From: Solirubrobacteraceae bacterium
Lineage (GTDB): Bacteria; Actinomycetota; Thermoleophilia; Solirubrobacterales; Solirubrobacteraceae
Direction: 5' to 3'
Assembly: GCA_017882445.1 (NCBI GenBank)
Contig: JADGPK010000006.1
Coordinates: forward strand, 27,936-91,935
DNA length: 64,000 nucleotides
Shown here: one piece after another, positions 62,679 through 64,000 of the stretch
Layout of the letters: each line of letters begins with the position of its first letter
How positions within the stretch are numbered: position 1 is the stretch's first letter
The notes under the pieces: generated by a model
What the model was told of the DNA's origin: nothing
What the model saw: only the letters and a program-made list of their open reading frames with translations
Databases searched by the model: none
Position numbers and translations under genes: made by a program

Positions 62679-63013
62679 GGGGGGACTTCTATGAGCGCCA
62701 GCACAGCAAAACATCCGCCGATCCGGCGGGTTTCTTGGCTGCATGGCACAAGCTAATGTCGTCTCGTCCGGCGGACATCCGCAGCCTGCCGTCAGGAGAC
62801 GGGCGCAAACTACGGAGCCGACCGCGGCGGGAGCGGAGATCGCCGCGTCGGGGCCGCTTCCCTCCCGTAACGGGTGTGGAACGGACAGATCAAGTCGAGG
62901 ACGGGGGCCTGCGGCCCTCCATTAGCATCCTGCGACATGCCCTCCGGCCTGACTGTGCAACTGCTCCGGACAAGGTTGCCTGCAGTACTCTGGGTGGCCC
63001 CGCTAATCCTCCC

Positions 63014-63481
63014 ATGAGCAAGGCGTTGCTCCGTCGTGGACTCTTCCTCGCCCTGGCGGTCCTCCTCGGTGCCGTCGCCATCCTTTCAGTGGGAGTCGGC
63101 CTGGCCATGGCGTTAGACGGCTACGCTCCTGCCCACGTCGCGGCGATGGTGGCTGCCATCGCCTTGGTCCTAGCCTTCGCGGTCTTGACTGCGTGGCTTG
63201 CCCGGCGTTCATGGCGCGCCGTCAAGACGCCGGGCGACCCTGCGACAGACGGCCTGCATCCTGGCAAGAGCGCACAACAGCTTGGCAAAGTTGGCGACCC
63301 GCGCGCCGCGTTGTATGTCGTTGGTTGCGGTTGCATATTCCTGGGCCTGACCGTGGCCGGATTGATCCTCAGGAGAGACGGAGATCTCGCACTGGGGTAT
63401 GTCGCGACCGCTGCCGGCGTTGTTGGGTTGTTCGGCTTGAGCCTCTGGATAAAGCGTCACTCATTTCGCACGCCCTCCTAG
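63014..63481 (+). CDS. Membrane protein of unknown function
   Basis: 155 aa with four hydrophobic segments from ATG 63014. Confidence 0.6.
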   Translation: MSKALLRRGLFLALAVLLGAVAILSVGVGLAMALDGYAPAHVAAMVAAIALVLAFAVLTAWLARRSWRAVKTPGDPATDGLHPGKSAQQLGKVGDPRAALYVVGCGCIFLGLTVAGLILRRDGDLALGYVATAAGVVGLFGLSLWIKRHSFRTPS

Positions 63482-63656
63482 AGACATTCCGCGATGCTCG
63501 CCCAGGCGAGTGCGCTCTTGCATGGGCCACGACTACCTCTCCTGAGCTGCGCCGCAATACAGTGGCCGGCATCGCCGGAGCAGCATGACGGTCGGCATAG
63601 CGCGGGCGCTCGGTAGCGGCGGTACGGGCGTCCGTACGGGCGGGGCGCTTCCGCGC

Positions 63657-63676
63657 TCCGTCCGTCCGTCCGTCCG
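63657..63676. repeat. (TCCG)5 tetranucleotide repeat
   Basis: Five uninterrupted TCCG units. Confidence 0.95.
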
Positions 63677-63741
63677 CCCTCCCGCCGCCGTGCGGCCGTG
63701 CTCACCCAGCCGACTGGGCCCGTGCGTGCGGTGGCCCGCGT

Positions 63742-63761
63742 TTGGGTCGCATGCGACCCAA
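63742..63761. repeat. 20-bp perfect palindrome TTGGGTCGCATGCGACCCAA
   Basis: Read directly from sequence. Confidence 0.95.
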
Positions 63762-63911
63762 GACCACGCCCGCTGCTACCCAAGTGCTACCGCGTGCTCG
63801 CCAGCCTTCCGCAAATCGCCGTCTTTTGCTTCGCGCCACTTCGCACTTCTGCGCGGGCTTTCTCCCTGCTAGAACGCCCTTTTCGGACGTCTTCGCAGGA
63901 AGTTGAACCAG

Positions 63912-64000
63912 TGGAGACGGTGGGAATCGAACCCACGTCCGTGATCGCGTGTGAATGGCTTCTACGAGCGTAGCCGGCGCTCTGATCTCGTCCCCCACTC
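63912..64000 (-). ncRNA. ssrA: tmRNA 3' part (continues beyond the window)
   Basis: Reverse complement ...CGTAGAAGCC...CGGACGTGGGTTCGATTCCCACCGTCTCCA: T-arm and acceptor 3' strand typical of tmRNA. Confidence 0.82.

Noticed and set aside
63702-63998. 98-aa minus ORF with SRTWVRFPPSPLVQ
   Set aside because: Overlaps the tmRNA 3' end; typical spurious translation across an RNA gene
53500-64000. Genomic island integrated at tmRNA
   Set aside because: No integrase of the tyrosine/serine recombinase type and no second copy of the tmRNA 3' end seen in the window; sequence beyond 64000 is needed

Overview
High-GC actinobacterial chromosome segment, probably Thermoleophilia/Solirubrobacterales-like judging from gene content and synteny (inference). 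0-26 kb is mostly core: DedA tail, MarR, DoxX, a gap-pgk-tpiA-gpmI glycolytic operon, rapZ, uvrC, ABC-F ATPase, crotonase, a two-domain SDR/acyl-CoA-reductase-like protein, an ABC exporter, aldo/keto reductases, and an imuB-DUF6504-dnaE2 mutasome cassette behind a perfect SOS box. 26-39 kb is an mce operon: an MlaF-like ATPase and six MCE proteins with a lytic transglycosylase/M23-like protein embedded, and no MlaE/YrbE permease in the window. 39-50 kb holds a PurM-like protein, acyl-CoA dehydrogenase, beta-lactamase-like protein, an alpha/beta hydrolase broken by an in-frame TAG, cutinase, PucR regulator, MMPL transporter, and an ArsR/OsmC divergent pair. 50-64 kb is accessory: S53 peptidase, SQR-like flavoprotein, one complete IS with 15-bp inverted repeats next to a degraded histidine kinase, an ADH-ALDH-DUF779 cassette, a truncated related IS, a VLRF1/baeRF-like gene, small hypotheticals, a GT4 glycosyltransferase, and the 3' end of tmRNA at the right edge. 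The strongest new observation is a 22-bp motif (CATCGTTG-N6-ACTATCGT) present both in the arsR/osmC divergent promoter and upstream of the SQR-like gene. It suggests a local ArsR-controlled regulon. All family calls come from reading translated sequence; no database search was run.
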